A stretch of 12,258 nucleotides of DNA, taken from the NCBI GenBank assembly GCA_050999155.1, contig JBPCPM010000136.1, positions 1-12,258 on the forward strand, in the 5' to 3' direction. Shown one piece after another: positions 1 through 6,502 of this stretch. Within the stretch, counting starts at the first letter, position 1. The number at the start of each line of letters is the position of its first letter. A program made the position numbers and the translations under genes. The notes below the pieces were generated by a model. The model did no database searches and was not told the origin of the DNA. It saw only the letters and a program-made list of their open reading frames with translations. The DNA is from JBPCPM01 sp050999155 (GTDB lineage Bacteria > Actinomycetota > Thermoleophilia > Solirubrobacterales > 70-9).

Positions 1-153
1 GGCACCGACGGCCGGCTGGTGTTCGCCCACTACGGCGCCAACTCGGCGGACAATCCGCCCATCGACGCGGTGGTGGAGGCGGTCCGCGGAGCGGACGGCG
101 GGGCTCAGGAAGCGGTCTCGGGGTCTCCGGCCGACCACCGGCTCGGCTCGTAG
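1..153 (+). CDS. Peroxiredoxin-like (AhpC/TSA family) protein, C-terminal fragment
   Basis: Frame 1 is open from the window edge to a TAG at 151-153, giving the last 50 residues of a protein whose start lies outside the window. The fragment opens with GTDGRLVFAHYGANSADNPP, then a short helix-like stretch IDAVVEAVRG and a low-complexity tail. A D-G-R-[LV]-x-[FY]-A-H strand followed by A-D-N-P-P is what I associate with the last strand and helix of thioredoxin-fold redoxins of the AhpC/TSA type. The catalytic cysteine region is not in view, so the activity cannot be confirmed. The 3' end overlaps the 3' end of the opposing GGDEF-EAL gene by 49 bases. The assignment rests on one motif; a thioredoxin-fold protein without peroxidase activity is equally possible. 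Confidence 0.5.
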   Translation, partial: GTDGRLVFAHYGANSADNPPIDAVVEAVRGADGGAQEAVSGSPADHRLGS

Positions 154-1625
154 GACACCATCCACGCGGTCAGCTCCCGCACCGGCTGCGGTCGGCTGAG
201 CCCGAACCCCTGCGCCTCGTCGCAGCCCATCTCGGCCAGCGTCCGCCACATCCCGCAGTCCTCGACGCCCTCGGCGACGACGGTCAGCCCGAGGTTGCGG
301 CCCAGCTCGATGGTCGAGGCGACGATCACGCCCTCGTCGCGCGAGCGGGCCACCCCCGCCACGAACGAGCGATCGATCTTGAGGCACGTCACCGGCAGGT
401 CGGTGAGCCACGACAACGACGTGTAGCCGGTCCCGTAGTCGTCGACAGCCAGGCCGACGCCGAGGGCACCGAGCTCGGCGAGCGCCTCGGCCACGCGATC
501 GGAATCCATGATCGTCGTCTCGGTGATCTCCAGCTCCAGCGACGAGGCCGGAAGGCCGTGGAGCTCGAGGCTGCGCTGGATCTCGGAGACGAGCTCAGGG
601 TCGTGGAAGTCGCGGGTCGAGAGGTTGACGGCGATCGTCAGCTCCGGCCATCCGTCGCCCCGCCACCGGGCAAGCTGACCGAGCGACAGCTCGAGCATGC
701 GCAGGGTCAACGGGTGCATGAGGCTCGTCTGCGCGGCAGCCGACAGAAAGGTGTCGGGGTACAGCAGGCCCCGGGTCGGATGGTCCCAGCGCATCAGGGC
801 CTCCACGCCCACGATCTCGCCGGTGTGCATGTCGGCCTTGGGCTGGAAGTGGGCGAGGATCTCGTTGCGCTCCAGGGCGCGGTGCAGGTCGGCCACCAGC
901 TCGAGGCGATCCCGCGGGCCGACGTCCTGTTCGGGCCGGTAGAGCTCTACCCCGAGGTGTCCGGAGGATTTCGCGTGCTGGAGGGCGACGTCGGCCTTGC
1001 GCAGCAGCGTCTCGGCGTCCGAGCCGTCGTCGGGGAACAGCGCGACCCCCACGCTGACCTCGATCTCCACCGCGACGCCGTCGAGCTCATACCGGCCGGC
1101 GACGGCCTCGCCGATCCGGCGCCCGGCACGGACAGCCGACCTGTCGTAGTCGAGGTCCTGGAGGACCACGGCGAACTCGTCGTTGCCCAGCCGGGCTACC
1201 GAGTCGCTGCCCCGCAGCGCCTCGGCAAGGCGCTGGGCCACCATGTGCAACAGCACGTCGCCGCAGTCGTATCCGAGCGCCTCGTTGATGTCGGTGAACC
1301 GGTCGAGGTCGACAACGGCCACGGGGACCTGGGTCCCCCGGCGGGCGGCGCCGGTGACAGCCTGCTGCAGACGGTCGTGGAAGAGCAGGCGGTTGGGCAG
1401 CTCGGTCAGGGGATCGTGGAGCGCCTGGTGCCCGGCGTAGGCGTTCTGCCGGTGGATTCGTTCCGCCGAATGCCGCCACAGCACCACCACCACGCCGTTG
1501 CACACGAGCGCTCCAACCATCACGGGGATCCGCAGGGCAGGCACCGCGAGCAGCGCAGCGACGCCGAGCACGGTCAGCCCGAGGACCGCCCACGCGGCGG
1601 CACGACTCCCTGTTGCCAAGGACAT
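105..1625 (-). CDS. Membrane-anchored GGDEF-EAL cyclic di-GMP protein
   Basis: The 506-residue product would turn over the second messenger cyclic di-GMP at the inner face of the membrane. Residues 10-50 form two closely spaced hydrophobic segments with almost no external loop, so no large sensor domain is present. The GGDEF domain (about 66-230) has DLDRF at 106-110 and the variant signature GNDEF at 147-151. An intact RxxD inhibitory site (138-141) lies exactly five residues before it. The EAL domain (about 243-490) keeps the residues known for metal binding and catalysis: E275 (EAL), N334, E366, D395/D396, K416, E452 and Q472. Phosphodiesterase activity is therefore likely; cyclase activity is uncertain. 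The frame is open upstream to 2165, but that part lies opposite moaC and reads as nonsense, so the ATG at 1625, just before the first membrane segment, was chosen. No clear Shine-Dalgarno sequence precedes it. It is divergent from moaC. Confidence 0.93.
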   Translation of the reverse strand: MSLATGSRAAAWAVLGLTVLGVAALLAVPALRIPVMVGALVCNGVVVVLWRHSAERIHRQNAYAGHQALHDPLTELPNRLLFHDRLQQAVTGAARRGTQVPVAVVDLDRFTDINEALGYDCGDVLLHMVAQRLAEALRGSDSVARLGNDEFAVVLQDLDYDRSAVRAGRRIGEAVAGRYELDGVAVEIEVSVGVALFPDDGSDAETLLRKADVALQHAKSSGHLGVELYRPEQDVGPRDRLELVADLHRALERNEILAHFQPKADMHTGEIVGVEALMRWDHPTRGLLYPDTFLSAAAQTSLMHPLTLRMLELSLGQLARWRGDGWPELTIAVNLSTRDFHDPELVSEIQRSLELHGLPASSLELEITETTIMDSDRVAEALAELGALGVGLAVDDYGTGYTSLSWLTDLPVTCLKIDRSFVAGVARSRDEGVIVASTIELGRNLGLTVVAEGVEDCGMWRTLAEMGCDEAQGFGLSRPQPVRELTAWMVSYEPSRWSAGDPETAS

Positions 1626-1703
1626 ACCCAGAGGTGTCGTCGCGATCAGCCGGACACTTGAATGCCAGCGGGTCCGAACGAGACGGGAGGTACGCTCGCC
1701 GCC
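1626..1703. promoter_or_regulatory. Divergent intergenic region with possible leaderless moaC promoter
   Basis: These 78 bases separate the start of the GGDEF-EAL gene from the start of moaC and must carry the promoters of both directions unless the operon is read from elsewhere. Toward moaC there is TACGCT at 1691-1696, matching the actinobacterial -10 pattern TANNNT. It ends seven bases before the ATG at 1704, the spacing expected if transcription starts at the start codon itself. A purine-rich GGGAGG at 1685-1690 could instead be a rather distant ribosome binding site (13 bases). No convincing -35 element or operator palindrome is visible. Confidence 0.35.
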
Positions 1704-2180
1704 ATGGACGAACTGACGCACCTCGACACAGACGGCTCGGCACGCATGGTCGATGTGGGGGCCAAGCCGGCCACCGAGCGGCGCGCGGTCGCGCGGTCCA
1801 CCGTGCACATGGCCCCCGCAACCGCCGAGGCGGTCCGCCACGGGAACGGGCCCAAGGGCGATGTCGTGGCCGTCGCGCGGATCGCCGGCATCCAGGCGGC
1901 CAAGCGCACCCACGAGCTGGTCCCGCTCTGCCACCCCCTCGCCCTCTCGCACATCGACGTGGACCTCGCCATTGGCCCCGACACCGTGACCGTCGAGGCG
2001 ACCGCCGCCACGACCGGGCCCACAGGTGTCGAGATGGAGGCGATGACCGCGGCCTCGGTGGCGGCGCTCACCGTTTACGACATGGTCAAGGGCCTCGAAC
2101 GTGGGGTGACCATCGGCGAGGTGGCGCTCGTGAGCAAGCAGGGCGGCCGTTCCGGCACCTGGCACCGGGAGGCTCCGTGA
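1704..2180 (+). CDS. moaC: Cyclic pyranopterin monophosphate synthase MoaC
   Basis: MoaC acts with MoaA in the first step of molybdenum-cofactor synthesis, converting the MoaA product into cyclic pyranopterin monophosphate in the cytoplasm. The 158-residue length is typical. The family landmarks are all present: MVDVGAKPATERRAVA near residues 15-30, K51, PLCHPL with H77, GVEMEAM with E110 and E112, YDMVKG with D126 and K129, and a terminal SKQGGRSG at 144-151. These correspond to the catalytic lysines, histidine and acidic residues known in E. coli MoaC with at most a two-residue shift. An in-frame ATG exists at 1662, but it adds 14 non-conserved residues and lacks a ribosome site, so 1704 was preferred. 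It is the first gene of the rightward operon, and its stop overlaps the next start by four bases (GTGA). moaA, moaD and moaE are not nearby. Confidence 0.96.
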   Translation: MDELTHLDTDGSARMVDVGAKPATERRAVARSTVHMAPATAEAVRHGNGPKGDVVAVARIAGIQAAKRTHELVPLCHPLALSHIDVDLAIGPDTVTVEATAATTGPTGVEMEAMTAASVAALTVYDMVKGLERGVTIGEVALVSKQGGRSGTWHREAP

Positions 2181-2680
2181 GCGACCGCACGCCCTCCGGG
2201 CGGGCGGTCGTGATCACGATCTCGAGCTCCCGGGCGGCGGGCGCCGAGGCGCCGGACCGCAGCGGCCCGGCGACGGCTGACGCCCTGACCGATCTCGGCC
2301 TCGCCGTCGTCGCGCAGGAGTTGATCGGCGACGACCGCGACCAGATCGCCCGGCGGCTCGTGCACTGGGCGGCCGCGGGGGTCGACCTGGTGGCGACCAC
2401 CGGCGGAACCGGCTTCGCCCCCGACGACGTGACACCGGAGGCGACCCGCGACGTGATCGACCGCGAGGCGCCGGGCGTCGCCGAGGCGATGCGGCTGGCC
2501 TCGCGTGAGGCCACCGCGATGTGGTGGCTGTCCCGCGCAACCGCGGGGGTCAGGGGCCGGACGCTGATCGTCAACCTCCCGGGCAACCCGAAGGCGATCG
2601 ACGAGTGCCTCGGCGCGCTGGCCGAGGGCCTGCCCCACGCGCTGGCCCTGCTGCGCGGGACGAGCGACCGCCATGGCTGA
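2177..2680 (+). CDS. mogA: Molybdenum cofactor adenylyltransferase, MogA/MoaB family
   Basis: The 167-residue protein belongs to the MoaB/Mog family. Members bind molybdopterin and activate it by adenylation before metal insertion by MoeA. Visible motifs are VVITISSSRA at the first strand (11-20), TTGGTG at 74-79, PDD-VTPEAT at 82-90, and LPGNPKA at 134-140, which together form the molybdopterin-binding pocket of the family. The start is the GTG at 2177, inside the moaC stop (GTGA overlap). The frame stays open far upstream through moaC, but that part is a shadow. The end overlaps ccmA by eight bases. Pairing with moaC supports a role in cofactor synthesis rather than a CinA-like function. 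Whether it should be called MogA or MoaB cannot be decided from sequence alone. Confidence 0.9.
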   Translation: MSDRTPSGRAVVITISSSRAAGAEAPDRSGPATADALTDLGLAVVAQELIGDDRDQIARRLVHWAAAGVDLVATTGGTGFAPDDVTPEATRDVIDREAPGVAEAMRLASREATAMWWLSRATAGVRGRTLIVNLPGNPKAIDECLGALAEGLPHALALLRGTSDRHG

Positions 2681-3383
2681 GCCCGCCGTCGCCCTGCGCG
2701 GGTTGTGCCGGGATTTCGGCGAGCGCCGGGCGCTGCGCGACGTCGACCTCGAGCTGGCCGCGGGGGGCTCGCTGGCGGTGCTGGGCCCCAACGGCGCCGG
2801 CAAGTCGACCCTGCTGCGGATATGCGCCACGTTGTTGCGCCCGACGGCAGGGCAGCTGACGGTGCTCGGCTGCGACCTGCCCCGCGACGGCTGGAAGCTT
2901 CGACGCCGTCTGGGCTTCCTCGGGCACCAGCCGCTGCTGTACCGCGACCTCACCGGCCGCGAGAACCTGCGCTTCCACGCGGCCCTTCACGGCCTCGGTG
3001 CGGAGACTGCGGATGCGCGGATCGCCTGGCTGCTCGAGCGGGTGGAGATGGGACGCCGGGCCGACGACCGGGTGGACGAGCTGTCGCGGGGGATGCTGCA
3101 GCGGCTGGCGGTCTGCCGTGCCCTCGTGCACGACCCCGACCTGCTGCTCGTCGACGAGCCCCTCTCGCACCTCGACCCACGGGGAGCCGAGCTGGTGGCG
3201 CCGCTGATCGGGCCGGCCACCGACCGCACCCGGATCCACGTCACCCACCACATCGAGGCGGGACTCGCGGACGCCGACCACGTCCTCGTCCTGGGCCCGG
3301 GCGGGCGTACCCTGCACAGCGGCCGGACCGCCGGCCTTGATCGCGGGTTGGTCGCCGACGCGTACGCCGGTGGCCCCCGGTGA
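2673..3383 (+). CDS. ccmA: Heme exporter ATP-binding protein CcmA
   Basis: This 236-residue ABC ATPase carries Walker A GPNGAGKST (38-46), a Q-loop glutamine at Q86, signature LSRGM (137-141), Walker B LLLVDEP (157-163), D-loop SHLD and the switch histidines THH (191-193). It is a single nucleotide-binding domain with no membrane segment. The family alone would not fix the substrate, but the next three genes (CcmB, CcmC and a CcmD-like protein) identify it as the ATPase of the CcmABCD complex. That complex releases heme-loaded CcmE during cytochrome c maturation (System I). The signature ends in Met where Gln is usual, a common variation. The ATG at 2673 lies in the overlap ATGGCTGA with the preceding stop. 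Its own TGA overlaps the ccmB GTG by four bases, indicating translational coupling. Confidence 0.9.
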   Translation: MAEPAVALRGLCRDFGERRALRDVDLELAAGGSLAVLGPNGAGKSTLLRICATLLRPTAGQLTVLGCDLPRDGWKLRRRLGFLGHQPLLYRDLTGRENLRFHAALHGLGAETADARIAWLLERVEMGRRADDRVDELSRGMLQRLAVCRALVHDPDLLLVDEPLSHLDPRGAELVAPLIGPATDRTRIHVTHHIEAGLADADHVLVLGPGGRTLHSGRTAGLDRGLVADAYAGGPR

Positions 3384-4141
3384 GCGGCCCGGCCCCCTCG
3401 ACCGCGTCGGTGCCGGCCGACCGGGCCGCGAGCCGCGGACCCGCCGCCGACCAGACGCCGCCCGGCACGCTCGCGACGCTGCGCGCGATCCTGGCCAAGG
3501 ACCTGCGGGTGGAGCTGCGCACCCTGGAGTCGGTCCCCGCCATGGCGATCTTCGCGGTCACGGTGTTCGTCGTCTTTCGCTTCGCGCTCGACCGCACCCG
3601 ACTCGAGGGGGACCTGGCCGCCGGCGTCCTGGTGGTCACCCTGCTTTTCGCCGCGATCCTCGCCATCAACCGGGTCTTCGTCGCCGAGCGCGAGCAGCAT
3701 GGCCTCGAGGGGCTGCTCCTGGCGCCCATCGAGAGGACCGCCGTGCTCGGGGCCAAGGTGGCGGCGCTGGTCATCTATCTGCTCGCCGTGCAGCTGGTCA
3801 CCGTGCCGGCCTTCGCGATCTTCTTCCTCGACGACTGGCCCGCGGCGCTTCCGGCCACGTTCGGGGTCCTCGTGCTGATGGACCTGGGCCTGGCCACCGC
3901 GGGGGCGCTGATCGCATCGATGGCTGTCCAGACCCGGGCCCGGGACCTGATCGTCCCGCTGCTGCTGTTGCCCATGCTGACCCCGCTGGTGATCGGTACG
4001 GCCAGCGCCCTGGGCCCGATCCTGGCCGACCCCGGACCGTCGTTTGACCGCTTTGCCACGTGGCTGGCGGTGATCGGCCTCTACGATATGGTCGTCTCGC
4101 TGATCGCCTGGGCGGTCTTCGACTACGTGGTCGAGGACTGA
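3380..4141 (+). CDS. ccmB: Heme exporter membrane protein CcmB
   Basis: CcmB is the membrane subunit that pairs with CcmA in the cytochrome c maturation ABC complex. The 253-residue product shows six hydrophobic segments at about residues 53-70, 80-98, 122-150, 155-178, 185-208 and 226-248. The stretch around 98-116 (RVFVAEREQHGLEGLLLAP) matches the cytoplasmic loop typical of CcmB, with its E-x-x-x-G-L-E-x-L-L-L-x-P pattern. About 30 residues rich in Ala, Pro and Ser precede the first amphipathic helix (LRAILAKDLRVELR), making the protein somewhat longer than the usual 220 or so. The start is a GTG overlapping the ccmA stop. A later start within the Pro/Ala-rich leader is possible but would lose the coupling. 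The gene is followed by the only sizeable gap in the operon. Confidence 0.9.
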   Translation: MSGPAPSTASVPADRAASRGPAADQTPPGTLATLRAILAKDLRVELRTLESVPAMAIFAVTVFVVFRFALDRTRLEGDLAAGVLVVTLLFAAILAINRVFVAEREQHGLEGLLLAPIERTAVLGAKVAALVIYLLAVQLVTVPAFAIFFLDDWPAALPATFGVLVLMDLGLATAGALIASMAVQTRARDLIVPLLLLPMLTPLVIGTASALGPILADPGPSFDRFATWLAVIGLYDMVVSLIAWAVFDYVVED

Positions 4142-4197
4142 CCCCGCGCCCCCCGGGCGCGGAAAACCGGTTTCCGGGCGGCGGCCGGACCTGCACC
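4142..4197 (+). promoter_or_regulatory. ccmB-ccmC intercistronic hairpin
   Basis: The 56-base gap begins three bases after... the ccmB TGA with a perfect inverted repeat: CCGCGCCC (4144-4151), loop CCC, and GGGCGCGG (4155-4162). It is followed by four A residues and a 10-base palindrome AAACCGGTTT (4164-4173). The stem is eight G/C pairs and should be very stable in RNA. There is no U-tract on the plus strand, so this is not a classical intrinsic terminator for the operon. It may stabilise the upstream message, attenuate ccmC expression, or be incidental in GC-rich DNA. Confidence 0.5.
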
Positions 4198-4950
4198 ATG
4201 TACGGGAAGGGCCTTCGCACACTCGCACTCGCCGCCGCCGTGACGCTAACCGCGGGGTTCGCCCTTGCCTTCTTCTACGCGCCCCTGGACGCCGACCAGG
4301 GCTTCATCCAGAAGATCTTCTACCTGCACGTGCCGATCGCGATCACGGCGCTCGGCGGGTTCATCTGGGGCGGGATCCTCGCGATCCGCCACCTGCGCAC
4401 CGGCGATTCCACCTACGACCTGCGCTCGTACGTGTACATCCACCACTCGGTGATCCTCGGGGTGGCCGTGCTGATCACCGGTTCGATCTGGGCCAAGGCC
4501 TCCTGGGGCTCCTGGTTCGTGTGGGAAGAGCCGACGCTGGTCAGCTTCTTGATCGTCTTCTTGCTGTACGCGACGTACTACCCCCTGCGCTACTCGATCC
4601 CCGACCGGGAGCGCCAGGCCCGGTACGCCTCGGTCTTCGCCGTCACCGCCGGAGCCTTCGTGCCGCTGAACTTCATGGCGGTGAGGCTGGCCGAGAGCCT
4701 CGTACACCCCCGGGTGTTCACCAGCGCAGGCGCCACCCTGCCCGGATCGATGGCCCTCACCTTCGCCGTCTGCCTGGCCGGGATCGTGCTGATGTTCGTC
4801 GCCCTGGCCCGGTTCGAAATGTCGGCCAAGATGGCCTCCGGCCAGATCCGCCGCCTGCAGCGCACGCTGGCCGAGCGCTTGGACATCGACCAAGCGACCG
4901 GGGGGCCGGCGTCTCGGATCGCCCCGGTGCCGCCCGGCCGCGGAGCCTGA
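4198..4950 (+). CDS. ccmC: Heme-handling membrane protein CcmC
   Basis: CcmC binds heme at the outer face of the membrane and hands it to the chaperone CcmE. The 250-residue product has six membrane segments. The external histidine expected to bind heme is H44 in FYLHVPIA, and a second candidate is H170 in ESLVHPRVF. These correspond to H60 and H184 of E. coli CcmC by position and context. Between them lies the tryptophan-rich signature, here WGSWFVWEEPTL at 103-114, which differs from the E. coli form WGTWWVWDARLT. The C-terminal 45 residues after the last membrane segment are cytoplasmic and charged. The ATG at 4198 was chosen because it directly precedes the first membrane helix; the upstream open frame runs through ccmB. 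The stop shares one base with the next start (TGATG). Confusion with CcsA/HemX-type proteins is possible, but the length and the CcmAB neighbours favour CcmC. Confidence 0.88.
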   Translation: MYGKGLRTLALAAAVTLTAGFALAFFYAPLDADQGFIQKIFYLHVPIAITALGGFIWGGILAIRHLRTGDSTYDLRSYVYIHHSVILGVAVLITGSIWAKASWGSWFVWEEPTLVSFLIVFLLYATYYPLRYSIPDRERQARYASVFAVTAGAFVPLNFMAVRLAESLVHPRVFTSAGATLPGSMALTFAVCLAGIVLMFVALARFEMSAKMASGQIRRLQRTLAERLDIDQATGGPASRIAPVPPGRGA

Positions 4951-5177
4951 TGGTCGCGCTGCCCCTCGACGACGCCGGGCCCTACGTCGCCGCGGCCTAC
5001 CTCGTGTTTTTGGCCCTGGTGCTCCTGTACGTGGCGATCATGGCCGCGAAGGTCGCGCGGATGGAGCGGGACCTCTCCGAACTGGCCGACGCCGTCCAGG
5101 AGGCCGGCCCCTCCGCGCCCGGACCGGCCGCGACACCGCCGGAGCGCGAGCCCGTCGGCAGCGAGGGCGCTCGATGA
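4950..5177 (+). CDS. Small CcmD-like membrane protein
   Basis: This 75-residue protein has one predicted membrane helix (about residues 12-33, YVAAAYLVFLALVLLYVAIM). A basic and heptad-like stretch (MERDLSELAD, 38-47) and a Pro/Ala/Glu-rich disordered tail follow. CcmD proteins are tiny, poorly conserved single-pass proteins that join CcmABC and help release holo-CcmE. The [AY]-Y-x-x-F-x-x-x-x-x-x-Y pattern followed by a charged R-x-E/L helix fits that family. Position directly after ccmC is the main support. The start ATG is embedded in the ccmC stop (TGATG at 4948-4952), and the stop overlaps the hemA ATG (ATGA at 5174-5177). The gene is unlikely to be spurious because both junctions are precisely coupled and hemA's ribosome site lies within its coding sequence. 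Confidence 0.75.
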   Translation: MVALPLDDAGPYVAAAYLVFLALVLLYVAIMAAKVARMERDLSELADAVQEAGPSAPGPAATPPEREPVGSEGAR

Positions 5178-6502
5178 ACGAGATCCTCTGCCTCGGGGTC
5201 TCGCACAAGACCGCCCCGCTGGAACTCCGCGAGCGGCTCGCCCTCCCCGAGGGCCGCGCCGTCGGGGTGATGCGCGAGCTGTGCGCCGAGCAGGCCGTCC
5301 ACGAGGCCGTGATCCTCTCGACCTGCAACCGCACCGAGCTGTACCTGCACACGGCCGAGCCGGTCCCGGCCGAGAGCCAGGCGCTGACCCTGCTGGCCCG
5401 CGAGGCCGACCTGCGCCCGACCGAGCTGGTCCCCCAGCTGTACTCCCACCACGGCCAGGCGGCCAGCCGCCACCTGTTCTCGGTCGCCTCGGGACTGGAC
5501 TCGATGGTCCTCGGGGAGACCGAGATCCAGGGCCAGGTCAAGCGCGCGTACGAGCTCGCGCTCGTCGAGGGCGTCACCGGCCCCGTGCTCAACCGCCTCT
5601 TCCGCGGAGCGCTCGCAACCGGCAAGCGAGCCCGCACGGAGACGGAGATCGGCCGCCGGGGGATCTCGGTTTCGTCGGTCGCCGTCGAGCTGGCCCAGCG
5701 GGCCTACGGGGACCTGGCCGAGCTCTCGGTGCTGATCGTCGGCACCGGCGAGACCGCGGAGCTGACCGCCCGTTCGCTCGCCGCCCGGGGGGCGCGCGCC
5801 GTCTTCGTGGCCAACCGCCACTACGACCGGGCAATCGGCCTTGCCCAGCGATTCGGCGGCCGTGCGGTGCGCTTCGATGAGCTTCCCAGCGAACTGGTCC
5901 GCGCCGACATCGTCCTCACCGCCACCGCGTCGCCCCACCAGCTGGTCGAGCCCCCCGAGCTGGAGGTCGTCATGGGCGAGCGAGGCACGCGCGAGCTGCT
6001 GCTCATCGACATGGCCGTCCCCCGCGACGTGGCCCCCGACTGCCGCGAGGTCCCCGGCGTCACCGTGCGCGATCTCGACGACCTGCAGGCGCTGGCCGAG
6101 CGTAACGCCCGCGCTCGCCAGGGCGAGACACGCGCCGCCGAGCAGCTGGTCGAGGCCGAGCTTGGGCGGTTCGAGCGCTGGCTCGATGGCCTCTCGGTCA
6201 CACCCACCATCTCGGCGCTGCGCGACCGCGCCGAGGCGATCGTCGACCACGTCCTGGCCGAGAACGACGGCCGCTGGGAGTCGGCCAGCGACGCCGACCG
6301 CGAGCGGATCGGGCGCCTTGCCCGTTCGCTGGTCAACCGCCTCCTGCACGAGCCGACGCTGCGCCTCAAGCGCTCCTCGGGCTCCGACGAGGCCTACGTG
6401 CAGCTGCAGGCGATCCGCGAGCTGTTCGGGCTCGACGTGGCCAGCGCCGCCGAGAGCGAGGGCAAGGCGACCGTGACGCCTCTGCGGCGCCCCGGTGGCT
6501 GA
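5174..6502 (+). CDS. hemA: Glutamyl-tRNA reductase HemA
   Basis: HemA reduces glutamyl-tRNA(Glu) to glutamate-1-semialdehyde with NADPH, the first committed step of C5-pathway tetrapyrrole synthesis. The 442 residues give a full-length enzyme. The catalytic domain (1-155) has the nucleophile C51 in STCNRTE and the conserved H100. It also carries the signature GLDSMVLGETEIQGQVKRAY (107-126). The NADPH-binding domain has VGTGETAE at 189-196, and residues 320-422 form the helical dimerisation domain. A GAGGG ribosome site lies at 5163-5167, six bases before the ATG at 5174, the clearest one in the operon. The first residues (MNEILCLGVSHKTAPLELRE) match the family start. The stop overlaps hemC by eight bases. 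HemL and HemB, needed for the next two steps, are not in the window. Confidence 0.98.
   Translation: MNEILCLGVSHKTAPLELRERLALPEGRAVGVMRELCAEQAVHEAVILSTCNRTELYLHTAEPVPAESQALTLLAREADLRPTELVPQLYSHHGQAASRHLFSVASGLDSMVLGETEIQGQVKRAYELALVEGVTGPVLNRLFRGALATGKRARTETEIGRRGISVSSVAVELAQRAYGDLAELSVLIVGTGETAELTARSLAARGARAVFVANRHYDRAIGLAQRFGGRAVRFDELPSELVRADIVLTATASPHQLVEPPELEVVMGERGTRELLLIDMAVPRDVAPDCREVPGVTVRDLDDLQALAERNARARQGETRAAEQLVEAELGRFERWLDGLSVTPTISALRDRAEAIVDHVLAENDGRWESASDADRERIGRLARSLVNRLLHEPTLRLKRSSGSDEAYVQLQAIRELFGLDVASAAESEGKATVTPLRRPGG

Noticed and set aside
558..1661. A 367-codon plus-strand open frame opposite the GGDEF-EAL gene
   Set aside because: The opposite strand encodes a complete, motif-rich GGDEF-EAL protein in the same span; this frame shows no motif.
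1662..1703. Earlier ATG at 1662 as the moaC start
   Set aside because: It adds 14 residues outside family conservation, has no ribosome site, and would exclude the better-placed signals at 1685-1696.
1626..2165. N-terminal extension of the GGDEF-EAL frame to 2165
   Set aside because: The extra 180 residues lie opposite moaC, are rich in Gly, His and Arg without any domain, and precede a good membrane-anchor start at 1625.
4144..4173. The ccmB-ccmC hairpin as a rho-independent terminator
   Set aside because: The stem is followed by A residues rather than a T-tract on the plus strand, and the downstream genes continue the same functional set with coupled junctions.
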